DNA from: Rhodosorus marinus
Taxonomy: Eukaryota > Rhodophyta > Stylonematophyceae > Stylonematales > Stylonemataceae
Direction: 5' to 3'
Assembly (NCBI GenBank): GCA_029953675.1
Contig: JAMWBK010000002.1
Span: 682,001-746,000 of the forward strand
DNA: 64,000 nt
Below the pieces are notes generated by a model. That model was not told where the DNA came from, ran no database searches, and saw only the letters and a list, made by a program, of their open reading frames with translations. Below are positions 11,299 through 22,852 of this stretch, piece after piece; within the stretch, counting starts at the first letter, position 1; each line of letters opens with the position of its first letter. Made by a program: the position numbers and the translations under genes.

Positions 11299-12538
11299 TA
11301 CTCCGAACAACAAAAGGTGTGTAAGTAGGGTCAAAAACTTTTGAGAGTAGTAGGGCTCGTCCTGACAAAAACTTTGAAGGGTAAATATAAGTTCAACCGC
11401 CATCGACGACGAAATTTGCATCTTGGAAAATGAGTAGAGTACGAACACGTGGGGATAGGATAGTGAGCTCCCCCACCCCACCCATCCAGTCCAGCATCCT
11501 GCAGTTCATGAAGCGCCCGTAAACACTCCGAAACTGTCAACCCTGCCTATGGATAGCTTTGAAGGGGCCCGGGGAAGCACGAAAGCTCCCTGGATGCTCA
11601 GACTTAAAAAGAATTCTAGTGCTTGCCCAGCACGAATCCCTGAAACTCGTCCCACCCGTGCCGCACTCGTCCCGCCTAGAAAAGAGGGAGAAGAAAAACT
11701 GTCCCAAACTCAGTAAGGCCAATCAACAATGTAACCGAATTGCTCTTAATAAAGCAGTATGTCCCAAATTACTCCCTTGATTTCAAGATAACAAACCATT
11801 TCTACCAAAAGTAGAACAGAATATATTCATAAACGGGACAAAAAACCTACTCAATCAAAATAAATTCAATATCTAAAACCTTCCCCCCCTAGATTTTATT
11901 TATTCTTTAAAATAATATCACCATCCTACCATTTTTGTAATTTTATATTGGATTGGGGTGACTCGACGGCGGCGATACCAGTGAACCGAGCGATTTTTAA
12001 TTCAATTTTTAGTAACCCAAATTCTATTTCGGTTTGGTTGAAATTTTTGGACGGAGGTGGATGAGTGACGCCATGACGGGGGCATTTTGTTTTTTGATCG
12101 CCGTTGACCCGTTTTTGAGTCAATTTTGACCCATTTTAAGGGGGGGGGAAGGAGACGAAACCCGAGAAGAAGTCAAAAATGGAGTTTTTGGGATTGTTTT
12201 GGGAGGATGAGGGAAAGAAAATGTTGCAAGTGGAATTTTGTGCTTTGAGGGGGGTTTCGCTTTTTGTTGGGGAAGGGGAAGGTGGTCGGTCGGGTGTTGG
12301 TAAGGGTTTCTAGGGAACCTGTCAAAAGAGTGGGGCCATTATAATTTTGTTTGACGGAGGGGCGTAGGAGCGTTTTGTTAATAGGTAAGTGGAAAGTTAT
12401 TTTCAAAGCCTGTTTTGATTTTTGACTTTGTCGTTGAGTTCTTGAGCGTTTTGAGGGGAAGGCGTTTGTCTGATCGTGCGGCTTGCTTTCATTTCGGCAT
12501 TTTTGTTTTACGTTTTGGGGGGGTGTTAGAAAGGAGAT
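11299..12538. other. Intergenic region, RPL13A promoter
   Basis: 11700-12000 is AT-rich. From about 12050 the plus strand turns G/T-rich and C-poor up to the RPL13A start, with a G run at 12141-12149. A 187-codon minus ORF at 12173-12736 is judged to be a by-product of this skew. Confidence 0.55.
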
Positions 12539-13354
12539 ATGTTTGAGTCGACGGTTGTGGTGGATGCCCGCGGGCACCTCCTCGGTAGGCTGGCTTCCAT
12601 CGTTGCCAAGCAGCTGTTGTGCGGGCAGAAGGTAGTTGTTGTGCGATGTGAGGAGATTAACATGTCCGGCAAGTTTTATAGGAGAAAGCTTGAGTAAGTA
12701 CCTCGGCAAGAAGACTCTTTTATTTCGCGAGGACAAGGAACGTACTGTGGAAGCGGTTTTACGTCCGTCGTGGAATGGTGTGGATGCCGGTTGCTCAATA
12801 GGTCATTCTGCTTGTTGTGATTCTAGCTTCCTTTCTTTCCTTCGCAAGAGAATGAACACCAAGCCGAGCCGCGGAACGAAGCATTACCGAGCACCTTCGA
12901 AGATCTTCTGGAGAACGGTTAGAGGAATGACCCCGCACAAGACTGCAAGAGGTGCAGATGCCATGGACAAACTGCAGGTGTTTGATGGAGTGCCTCCACC
13001 ATATGACAAAATGAAGAGGATGGTCGTGCCTGACGCGCTCCGAGTAACAAGACTTGCACCAGGCCGCAAGTATTGTAGATTGGGCCGTCTTAGCACAGAG
13101 GTAGGATGTGGATAGCCGCTTGGTACCGAAACATAGATGAGTGAGTCTGACCTTCGTATATCTGTTGATAATGTTTCTGCGTCTAGATGGGATGGAAATA
13201 CGAAGGAGTTTTGAGCGGACTGGAAGAGAAGAGGAAGACACGTTCCCTGGCATACTACCAGAGAAAGAAGGCTTTGACGAAGTTGAAGAACAAGGCTTCC
13301 GAGAATGATGCAGTCTCTGCTGTGAGCAAGGAGCTTGCTGCTTATGGATATTAA
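12539..13354 (+). CDS. RPL13A: 60S ribosomal protein L13a (uL13)
   Basis: Three exons, 12539-12693, 12827-13100 and 13187-13354, encode 198 residues, the usual length for eukaryotic uL13. Signatures in order are [20 protein letters not shown] at the N-terminus, [13 protein letters not shown], then [21 protein letters not shown] and [22 protein letters not shown] basic C-terminal helix follows after [17 protein letters not shown]. Splice phases agree throughout. It sits in the large ribosomal subunit. The leader ahead of the ATG is very G/T-rich. Confidence 0.97.
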
Positions 13355-15107
13355 AACTTATAAATTCGTCTAGAATCGTTATTACTCTGTCCGTGGACGA
13401 GCCGGGGCTTGTCCGGTGCCCCACGCTCCATTGACCAACTACATGTCAAAAGCGCAAGGCTCTCAAAGACATAAGTTAGGACCCGAATTGACTCGTAAAA
13501 GAAGCTCTAAAACGATAGTCCTACTGTAATCCCGCAGAGCGATTCGACTACTTGTCAAAAACGCAAGGCTGTCAAAGACGTAAGCTAGGACCCGAATCGA
13601 CTCGTAGAAGAAGTTATAAAACGATAATCCCGCAATAAAATCCCGCAGAGCGATTTGGATGGTTGCGCGTTGCTTGACTCTTTATCGATGAGTAGGAGAA
13701 GCCACACCCACCAGAATTCAAAATATCCAAGCCTCTTAAGCGGGATTCGGGTGAAGGGCTTGGTAGCTTTGGACAATAGCCGCAGGAGAAGCAGAGCCAA
13801 CGCTCCACTCTCGCGGCTCGTAGTTTCCCGGTCCCGCAAAAAGGCATACGCAATGCGAGGAGGCCAACCTGCGACGTATTCACATTGTCCCCTGACTGGC
13901 TGGATACCGGGCGGACTGGTTGTTCCGGAAACCGCAAGGAACGCCTTGACGAAAAACCCTGAGTCAGCTGAAACGCTGTTTCTGTGGATGCACTTCCAAC
14001 GCACGGCACGAAATGCTCTCTGCCTAGATGGGCTGAGGAGGATCGACCCGGCCACCTGATTTACCGGTAGAAATCGACATGAACACCAACATGGAAACAC
14101 TAGTTTTTCATTAGAGGAGTGTTGTCCGCGTCCTTTGGAAAACTCTCTCGCGGTCCAACTGGGCCCCCAAATAATGTCAGCAAGAATACTACGAGGGCGC
14201 CATCAGAAACCTCTCCACCTTCCCAATCTCTGAAGACCCGCACCGAGTCATCAGCGAAGAGGCTGTGACGGGGCGCTACTGGAAGTGATGATGACGAAGG
14301 CTCGCTCACGGACTTAAAGCCCTTCAGTAAAGAAGATTAACCAAATGCCTCGACTCGGAAGCTCGCGGACCGTGGACCGCGAACCCTCCAGCGCGCGGGC
14401 GTAGACCTGCGAAATTACCTTCCAAACTCCGTTGTTATAGGATAAAACTTTTCGTCCTATAATACCACCGATTTAGGTTGTTTGGTTTATATTGATTAGA
14501 ATTGTTTTTTGAGTGGATATGGACTGCCTCTCGTTGTGGGTTTGTTGAGGGTCAGCCTACGGTCTTGAAGGCATTGAGAAGGTGAATCATTGTGGGCATT
14601 TCGGAAAGCCAAGGAACGAGTAACAGGCTTATCGTTAAAAGGACTTCACTAGTCAGTGCTTTGGATATCGCCAGTTTCGAGCCGTCTTCGTTGTGTGGTG
14701 ATTTTGCCCGAGGGGGGAGGGGGAGGGGGGGAGGGTTCTGAAAAGAGAACGCGGAGGGTGAGCGGAGAGCTTCTGTTTTAGAACGGACCTCACCTTTAGT
14801 TGCTTGTAGTTGCTGCACGCTTTCGAATCGATTCGAGCTCCAGCTGCCCTTTGGAGACGACGTTGAGGTAGCAGGATTGGCGGTGTTTTTTGTGGCGTCT
14901 GTTTGGTGCGGTTCTGCGGTGATCTTTTTAGAGGAGCGCTGGCTCGTTTTTGGCTCGGTTTGTGAGGCTTGTTTCTGTTTTCTTTTTTTGTGCTTTGGCT
15001 AGCGAGTGTTATTTTCTCAGGACGTCCTGTTCGAACGCGGCCCCAGAAGATTTTCAAGTCTTGCTGTCACTTAATTCTGTTGTTTCTAGAGTTGAGGTTC
15101 GCAAGAG
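13355..15107. other. Intergenic region with tandem repeat, GC-rich island and G-rich leader
   Basis: Holds the two-copy 109-bp tandem repeat (13438-13656), then a GC-richer island (about 13655-14090) open in one plus and two minus frames without recognisable protein content. 14440-14520 is AT-rich. 14660-15107 is the G/T-rich leader of AHA1 with a guanine tract at 14712-14735. Confidence 0.6.
13438..13656. repeat. Two-copy tandem repeat, about 109 bp unit
   Basis: Unit 1 runs from 13438 to 13546 and unit 2 from 13547 to about 13656. Shared blocks in the same order include ACT-ACWTGTCAAAA, CGCAAGGCT, TCAAAGAC, AGGACCCGAAT, GACTCGTA and ATCCCGCAGAGCGATT. Differences are mostly single substitutions plus a small indel, so the duplication is fairly recent. 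Confidence 0.9.
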
Positions 15108-16389
15108 ATGGCTAAGATCGGAGAGGGAGACTCCAGGTGGATTGTCCAGCATCGTGATGATGGGGCGAATGTCAACAGCTGGCATTGGAGCGAGAAAGAT
15201 ATAACCCCTTGGGCGAAGAGACGGGTCAGGGAGCTTTTAGTGGGGAACATAAAAGTGAAGGGGTTTCCCGGAGAGGCCGAGGTTAAGTCCCTGATCAAGG
15301 TGGACGGGGACGCTACCGTGTACAATCGAAAGGGTGGGTTGAAAACTGTGTATGATCTGACGATCACCGGGAAATGGGAGGGAAGTGATGATTCTGAGGA
15401 GGTGACGAACGGGGAGTTCAAGCTCGAAGTATTTGACGAAGACCCAGAGATATTCATTACCGTCGAGTACGGAACTAAGAACGACAGAGCTTTCAAGCAG
15501 CTTATGGAGAAAGAAGGAATTCCGCTAATTCACGCACAGATGGAAATATTCGCTGGGGAGGTTAAACACGGCGGGGATCTGAAATTGGAAACTCCCGATG
15601 AGCCTGACGTATAAAGATTCCCCCAGAACAGTGATTGCGTGCCAGCACCGAAACTGAACTTCGCCTTTACTTTTCCGCTTCCTCAGGAAACTGAAATTCG
15701 GAAGGAGGTTCTGAAATCAGCTGAACCCCTCCCAGCGACAGCCACGAGCAAGCAGAAGACGACAACAAACGTGAAGAGTCTGAACCAAACTGATGACCTA
15801 AGAATTGAAGATCAGTTTCGAACGAGTCCTAGCGAGCTGTACCTAGCTTTCATGGATGAGCGGAGAGTGAAGGGCTATACTGGACAGAATTGCGAAATCA
15901 GCCCGGAAGAGAAGGGAGCGTTCATGTTGTGCAACGGTAAGTGACTTATCCTGCCACGCATTGACCTTTCCATTTCTTCCCTGTAGATGACTTAACTGTG
16001 TGCTCTTGGATGCAGGTCTCGTTCGAGGCACTCAAATAAAGCTAGAAAAGGGGAAAATAATCCATCAGAAATGGAGAATGGAGAAATGGAACGCTGATAC
16101 TTACTCGGATGTGAAGATGGATTTTTCCGTAAGCCCCAAATCAAGCAAAGCACAAAAACAGCTATACTAAGCGAAGGACCTCTTCCGTACCCTGTCTAAC
16201 ACTTTCCCTGTGAATCAACATCGGTGCTGGTTGGTTGCGTAGGAAGACGAAGATGGCCTGGCAAAGCTAGTGCTAACGCAAACTGGAATCCCCGCAGAGC
16301 ATAGATATGAGACGGAAGAGCACTGGCGAAGAGTCATCCTGGAGAGGATGAAGGTGGTGCTAGGAATTGGAACTGCCCGATACATATAG
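15108..16389 (+). CDS. AHSA1: Activator of Hsp90 ATPase (AHA1/AHSA1)
   Basis: Four exons, 15108-15608, 15687-15936, 16016-16128 and 16243-16389, give 336 residues (human 338). The N-terminal dom (residues 1-165) starts MAKIGEGDSRWIVQHRDDG, has NVNSWHWSEKDITPWAKRR and contacts the Hsp90 middle domain in known homologues. The C-terminal AHSA1/SRPBCC domain (from residue about 205) has TSPSELYLAF, EEKGAFMLCNG, IIHQKWRMEKW and LTQTGIPAEHRYETEEHW. Cytosolic co-chaperone that stimulates Hsp90 ATPase. The first exon ORF ends at an in-frame stop inside intron 1 if unspliced. Splicing at GAC|GTATAA to the acceptor at 15685-15686 keeps phase 0. Confidence 0.93.
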
Positions 16390-17681
16390 CCTCCCCGAAA
16401 CACTTAATCAATTTCTTATAGCTGACTGGCCCAGAGGCAGACCGCTGCTCTCCGGCACCCGGCGTACCTTTGTTGGCGTTGAACATTTAGACCCCAGGCG
16501 CAGAGAGAACCACCAAAACGGAAGAAAGCAAACAGTAAAACGTTGTGATCCGTCCCTCGATCAAAACCTCAGGATGATATTTGAAATGCAGCTTCCGGGG
16601 AGGAAGACATGTTTCCCAAAACATGCCAGAAGCCAGTCACACTAGGGAATCCTCTGTGACGCTGACGATATCTCACCACTAGAATTCGATAGCAAATTCA
16701 TCACGTGATGTAGCTGGCTAAAGTATCCTCTTGTCACGCACCCCCGTCGCTACCTTCTAGGCTTGCTGAACATTTTCCATGAAGTAACTCTATCTATCCA
16801 TTCCGGGGATTTCCACGACCAGAAAACTTCGAGCTCCCAATTGGTTGACGAGCAGCTGGAATCGACACGTGCAATTTCATTATTCATTAAGAGATATATA
16901 GCTACCCTTAATTGGACAGCATCCATACTTATGGACATAATAATGCGAGTTCGGCAACGCTTCATTGGCTGAATTCCAAAGCAGGAAGTTTTGTATTGTC
17001 CCCTGAATATACTATCTCAATCAATATACACTCGTTATCCAACCATCATGCGAAAGAGGCTTAAGTTGACTTATTGCAATCAATAACTTCCTAGGCAAGA
17101 AACAACCGAACCCCTCCAAACCCCTGGCTTGTTGAATGCAGAAAATTTCTGGATGGTTGGTTTATGATACTAATGTAAAATTTGAGGGAGTCTCACATCC
17201 AGTCAACTGGAATGCAAATTGGAAACGAAGGGGGGGTGAAGCTTTTGTAAAGTTTCCGAGTGGTATTTTTGTTTGAGATACGTCTCTAAAATGCTTGCTG
17301 GACAGCTTGCAATGAAATTCAGTAGTATTCGTAGGGACAGGATTTGGTGGCGAATGTTCCTTTCTGAAAAAGGTATATCTAGACCAAGCTGGATCTGGTC
17401 CCTTCCACAGTTTGATACTTCGGGAAGGAGGGGGGAAAGCAGACAGGCAGTGCGGAAAAGGGATTGAGACTGACTTGCAGTTTGGGTGAGATAAAGAAAA
17501 GCTTCGTTGTTTTTTTTCCCTCTCTTTGTATTTGGGTTAGAGCAAGGATTTTTGTGGTGCGTAAGTTTGCGAGAAGCGTGTTAGGGATTGAATCGTACTT
17601 TAGGTCTTTTAGTGTTGGAGGGGGAGCTGGGGAAGAGGAGGGTAGGGGTTTGTGTTTTGGTTTGTTTCTGCGCGTTTCGCA
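16390..17681. other. Intergenic region, TMBIM promoter
   Basis: About 1.3 kb with no recognised gene. 16980-17050 contains TATCTCAATCAATATA, a 16-mer also present near 27152. From 17460 on, the plus strand is G/T-rich up to the next start codon. Confidence 0.5.
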
Positions 17682-18742
17682 ATGGCGGAGGTTGCAAAGG
17701 ATGATATGGGCAGTTCGTCTGAAGCGGCGGTGAAGAACACTGTCGAAGACCTTGTGAGGAAAAGCGAAGAAAATCTGTGACTCGTTTTGAGAAAACAGTT
17801 GGGGTTTTCGAAAGGCTCATCAATTCTTTTTCTGTCTTGTCCTTTTGTCTTTGTCCCTATTATAGGAGAGTGACTTTGAAATTGGAACAACGGTTGCCAC
17901 ATCTTCTGTTAGTGTGCGATTGGGTAGGTGTAATTGCTAGTTGCCAATATGTGGTTTCCTAGTTTCGAGATCTACTCGCGCTCATCTTTGCTGTTCTGAA
18001 TTCGTTCATAGGCTTCTTGAGAAAGGTGTACGGCTTGTTGACATTGCAGCTTGCCCTCACTGTAGTAATAAGCACTCTGTTTATGGTGGTTACACCTGTT
18101 CGAGATCTCGCGGTGAATAATGAGTGGATTGCTATTGTCTCCATAATACTGTCCTTGGGCTGCCTTCTTGGCCTACTCGCTGTTAGACACCGACATCCGC
18201 TTAACCTGTATTTGCTAACGCTATTTGTAAGTGGTCCCTTTCACCCTTCCGAAGTGGCGTGTGGGTTATGCCGTTTGCCCAGTTCTCTGATGCATGAAGC
18301 TTGTTTTCCTGCTTTTGTTCAGACTGTCCTGCAATCCCTGTCGGTAGGGAACATCTGCGCTATCTACGCTTCAATTGGATACGGGTTTATCATTGTCCAA
18401 GCAGCAGCGGCGACTGCAGTCATCTTCGGAGGCTTGACTCTGTATTGCTTCCGATCAAAGAAGGATTTTTCTTTCCTTGGAGGCTTCCTTTACGCTGGAC
18501 TGATTGGCTTGCTCGTGGTTGGCTTACTGCAGTTGTTTATCTTTGTGACCTGGCTGAACTTCCTCGTAGCGTTAGCCGGAGTGCTTATCATGTCGGGCTA
18601 TATTCTCTTCGATACATCGCAGCTCATCCACAAGTTTGCCCCTGACGAATTCATCGTGGCCACTGTCAACTTGTACCTGGACATAATCAACTTGTTCTTA
18701 TACCTTGTACAGATCCTGTCATCTTTGCAGCGAGATTCTTGA
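17682..18742 (+). CDS. TMBIM / Bax-inhibitor-1 family (LFG4-like) membrane protein
   Basis: Four exons, 17682-17753, 17866-17923, 18012-18226 and 18323-18742, give 254 residues. The N-terminal 45 residues are acidic and soluble. They are followed by the family motif GFLRKVYGLLTLQLALTVV and about seven hydrophobic segments, with YASIGYGFIIVQAAAATAVIF and the C-terminal signature MSGYILFDTSQLIHKFAPDEF before the last helix VNLYLDIINLFLYL. TMBIM proteins sit in ER or Golgi membranes and affect calcium leak and cell-death responses (family knowledge). Intron 3 (18227-18322, 96 nt) is a multiple of three with no stop, so a retained form would still be translatable, adding 32 residues between membrane helices. 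Confidence 0.88.
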
Positions 18743-18923
18743 GCTGATTACAATTGCTTTCCGGGAGGTGGGGGAAGGTGATGCTGTCTTCAGATTTTGA
18801 AGTAGCAGGGCGCCTGAACAATCGAAGGAGGTGGATGGATGGGGTGTGCACATGACGGCTGTGAGTCTTTTCCATGTTTTGAGGTATTGTAGCCAGTATT
18901 CATTAGTAAAACTCATGAGTGAT

Positions 18924-20475
18924 CTAGAATATATATTGGGCAGGGCGAAGGGATCGTTCAATACGGATGCCCCGTTCTTCGAATCGGGTCTGGCAGATTT
19001 CGATGCACCTCTGAAGCTCATTTGGAGAGTTAGGCTTATCATTGGCAACAGAGAGCTCTTGATCCTTACCTGGGAGCAAGTTAACGTAGTGCTTCTCTAC
19101 CAAGGAATTAACAAATTTCATCAGGCGCTCGGATCTCACCGGGAACAGCTCAAAGACATACACACGCTCAATACCAGGAGAGGAGATAGCCTCGCTAATC
19201 ATGTTCGAAGAATCTGTCGTTACAACGGCCACTGACGAATTCGCAAGAAACTTATGGTAGTCATTCGTCGCTGGATCTTGCGAATTCTCATCCCCGCTCC
19301 CGTCAATGAACAACAACTTATCTACACCGATCCTCCTGACAAAATGGAGAAGATAGTCACGATTTCGTTAATTTTATGAGCGAAAATTTCCATCCAGCGG
19401 ATGGTCGGGCGAGCAGCAGGAGCTCGTCCTGGGCCAGGTGATCCAAACGCATGTTGTTCGAATTCACTGTCCATGTCACGCCACGATCGGTGCACTGCAG
19501 GCGTCTTTCTTTACCCTTCCAGCTTTTTCTTAATGCTTCTCACTAACATCCTCGGCGTCCTTCTCGATGTCTACTTTGCACATTCGTAGCCACAAGGATT
19601 CAATAGATACTAGCTGTTTTCTGTGTACCAACGGAAACGAATTTGTCGGCCTTCCTCACCGTCACTAGGACTGACCCGCCTCTTGCGATTCTACTGATCG
19701 AGTCAACGAACTTACTCAGCTTCGTAGCGTAGCTGAGCCAGGGTACATATGACCCGGACGAGTGTCCACCGATTGCGACAAGAACTCGTGGCGATGGCAG
19801 ATCTTTAGGAAATTCTGTATTCTTCAAGCGATGGTGATACTGCGGAGCCTCGTTGATGGCTCCGAGGGTTCGTATCCAGTTTTCCCTCTTCGGATACCGG
19901 ACGCCATCATGTTCTGGAGACACGATGAGATCGAACTTTTGCTCAGCAAACCTTGGGTGTAGAGTGTTGATGAGGAACATCGAGTCCTTGAACACGTCCT
20001 TCAGAGCAACGGCCAACCCAGCGGATGCACCTGCGTTTAGGAAACGGGTTAGGCTGTATCGATGGTTCTGCGGAGGTTTTGCAGTGATTGTGGGGACACG
20101 ATTCTCACCTCCGGCATTGACGAGGAGCACGAGGTCGTTTCCGTACATCCGCAGATTTGGGAGCTTTCTGCCCTTCAAATATTCCACGTTGCGGATAAAC
20201 TGAACTGTGCTTTCAATCTCACCGACTGGACGGGACCGCGAGAGCACAAGGTACTTCAGCGCCAACCCTCGAAAGAGCAGGCAAGCGAGCTCCTTCTTCG
20301 GGAGAGGACGAACGAGTTCCAAAGGAATCTTCTTTGTTCTGCTCAGCCGTTGGATGCCTGATGCAAGCGCCAGAGCCTGCTTCTCCGCGCCAGTAACCGC
20401 ATTCCCTCGGGAATCTCCCAACACAACTATCCGAGCCAAGCGCTTAAATGCGGGAGGACCGCTTTGATCCCTCAT
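18924..20475 (-). CDS. ELM1-like protein (mitochondrial fission ELM1 / DUF1022)
   Basis: Three exons on the minus strand, 20475-19660, 19570-19515 and 19335-18924, give 427 residues, the same length class as plant ELM1. Matching signatures are VVLGDSRGNAVTGAEKQALALA at the N-terminus, FDLIVSPEHDGVRYPKREN mid-protein, LVAIGGHSSGSY, then the short middle exon that completes VTTSRRTPRMLV, and AVVTTDSSNMISEAIS near the C-terminus. Phases agree only when the 56-nt exon is included. In plants ELM1 helps recruit dynamin DRP3 to mitochondria. Bacterial relatives are glycosyltransferase-like, so the biochemical activity is open. It is convergent with the TMBIM gene, 181 bases away. Confidence 0.8.
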
Positions 20476-21812
20476 CCTAGCCAGTCGTTACACGATCAAT
20501 TGCCTCGGACGATTCGTTTCGATTGCTCGCACACACCCCAAGGACCAACCCTCTCCATCCCTAGACCTCCTGTCCTTCACCACCGTCTTATTTCCTGCAC
20601 ATCAATCTTACTGAATCTTTCAGGCGATCCAGATAAAGTTAATATGTTTCAAGTCCAACACAGACAATGAAAAGCCTGCTGATCGTCACAAGCCACCACC
20701 AACACCCCCGCCCATGGTCAAAGACGATAGTTCTCCGATAACCGGGTGGATTTTCACTGCGCCGAGCACTTCTTGAAGTCATCCAGTCTAGGGTCTCCAA
20801 AGCTTCATTGGCAAGTGATCTTCACGAGCATGCTTGGAAATAGACACGATAGCCCGTATCGCATTCGATGAAGGCAGTTAGAGGACAGGAAATCTACCCT
20901 CAACGTCCTGAAACGAGGAGATCGTGATGCTACAGGTTTTCTGTTATTGAGAAAGACAGTCTACCAGAAGCTCCGCTTTGCTGGTACGGACCTATCCTAT
21001 TGCCTGCCTAGCTTGACGCAAAATAGACAGTCATTTACCAGCCAACGGGGAGAATGAAACTGCGTTCGATCAACCGACCGCTACCCTTTTAAGTTCGCTC
21101 CTCGACTCAGGGCGTTCGTGATGTTCCTCTTGCCCTTCCGGTATTCCACAGCGAATTTACAATGGTAGTAGTTTGTTGATGTACAGCTCTTGTCCCTTCG
21201 TCAAGTCTTTCTGAGCTTCGATGAGGTCGGCTACAAGTTATCCGCTGCCGTCCAGCGGATAGGAGGTGATGACTGGCTACTGGCTGGTTTTACAGCGGGT
21301 AAATACGGCAGAAACCGAACTCAGAAAGGCAGTCGCTTGACAGGCCCGCCGTTGCAGACAGGCTCTGAAACGGAAACGCCGGTGCTGCGTGAGAGAACGG
21401 AGCGACGCGAGCGTCTTGAGGAAGATTTAATTGATAGGTTTGCTTCAGTAGAGTCGGTCATGGTCAATTGAAGGTCATGCTTGTGACATGGGTACCCGGA
21501 AACAAGTCTAGGGGTTGGCTATTCTTCTGGCAAGCCGATTCCTATGTTTCACATAGCGATGCCCTCGCTGCTGTTAGAGGCGTGGCTTTCTCAGAAGAAT
21601 GGATCGAGAAGTTGCAATCCGGCTAATGTCCTCAGACGAAGACTCCCAGCAAGGTGTTATCTGCGCCTGCTTTCGTCCGTATTTTACGGTTCCCGCAGAG
21701 CAGCGCTGAGTCAGCATGAGTCGCTTAGTCATAGTAATTAGGGTACAGTTCGGTCGGCTTCCAGTTAGAGAGTATGCAAAGGAGACTTTTCTACTGAACC
21801 GTGGAACAAAAT
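20476..21812. other. Intergenic region with a possible orphan exon
   Basis: 1.3 kb upstream of ELM1 and downstream of the CpeS-type gene. A plus-strand open stretch at 21190-21471 (93 codons ending in RRERLEEDLIDRFASVES) has charged, protein-like composition and a possible acceptor just before it (ATGTACAG at 21177-21184). It has no ATG and no first exon that fits in phase. Nothing else is recognised. Confidence 0.4.
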
Positions 21813-22852
21813 CTATAGTTCACGTATCTCAGTGGACATAGAAGCAGTCAGCACACCCTCACCCTAAACATTGTCAGTAGATCGAGATCGGGTCAGGGGC
21901 TTGCTCTCAGTTTGTCTCAGGGTTTCTTTGTACGTTCTTACCGTTTGAGTTCTAATAAACGAGACACGGACCCTCATGTTTGGGGTTGTGAACCAGATCC
22001 GCTCTTCAGCAGAAGCTGTAGGCATCGCAACGGACAGAGTCAAAGCTTCAGTACATTCTACAACCAAACTCTCACAACCCGCGGTCAGTATTCGATTTGG
22101 ACACTTTCTCACCTCGTTCGTAAGGAGTGATTAGGACAAACGTGCCATCTGCTTCCATCGTCCACTCCCCAACAGCAGGAACGGTCTCTGCGTATCCCTC
22201 AGAGCGCAACAACCTGCCTTTCGCTTCCTCGTCCTTGACCAAAACCAGAAGGGTGCTCCCTTCGAGCACCTCATCTTCATCCCAGTCAGACGTTCCCTCC
22301 CAGCTCATCTTTATTGCAGTAGCTGCCGTTGCCGGATCCTAAACACAGACAGGCTTGGAAAGATCAGAATCAGGTGGTCTTCGCAGTGCTCCTCCATGTT
22401 GACAGCCTACCGTCTCATATTGCTTGCAGATAGCCAGCACGGCTTCATCGTCAAGTTCCACGTTCTCAATTTCAATTTCAGAGTTAACTTCCTCCATGAA
22501 GGACATAGCCAAGTTGTGGCTGCTTCTCATGGACCTCCACGATCCGATTGAGTCCCTGTCAAGAACATTGGAGCAAAGCGCAAATCAGTACCAGTCCACA
22601 TCCGACGTTTTTCTCTGATAAATTCGTAAACTCTCACCTGAAAAACTCCTCCACCTTCATCCCAGCAGTGGAATAAACCCCAGTCTGCACAGGAACCGCT
22701 CCAGCGCTTTTCGCGGCCGCCTCCGAGCACCGCACAACAGCCCTCCTCCCAGCCTTCCATTGCGGCTTTCCACCCACCAACCGCCTCTCAGAAACAGCAA
22801 TCTTACCGCATCCTCCTCCCTTCACTACCAATCCACTCGTCAAGAAGGCCAT
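21813..22852 (-). CDS. CpeS/CpcS-type phycobilin:biliprotein lyase, plastid precursor
   Basis: Five minus-strand exons (22852-22638, 22555-22411, 22338-22113, 22015-21942, 21863-21813) encode 236 residues. CpeS/CpcS proteins attach phycobilins to conserved cysteines of phycobiliproteins. After a transit peptide starting MAFLTSGLVV (about 65 residues), the lipocalin-like domain shows VEEFFRDSIGSWRSMRSSHN, a run of alternating E/I (SEIEIENVELDDEAV), then KMSWEGTSDWDEDEVLEGST, GRLLRSEGYAETVPAVGEW, LITPYE, EERIWFTTPNMRVRVSFI and a terminal STEIREL. All phases agree. Introns 60-100 nt. CpeS versus CpcS versus CpcU specificity cannot be told from sequence. The gene shows that the cell makes phycobiliproteins. 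Confidence 0.9.

Noticed and set aside
12173-12736. 187-codon minus-strand ORF
   Set aside because: Antisense to the skewed RPL13A leader and first exon.
13585-14100. 171-codon minus-strand ORF
   Set aside because: Overlaps other open frames on both strands, starts in non-descript sequence and matches no family. Kept only as an odd region in findings.
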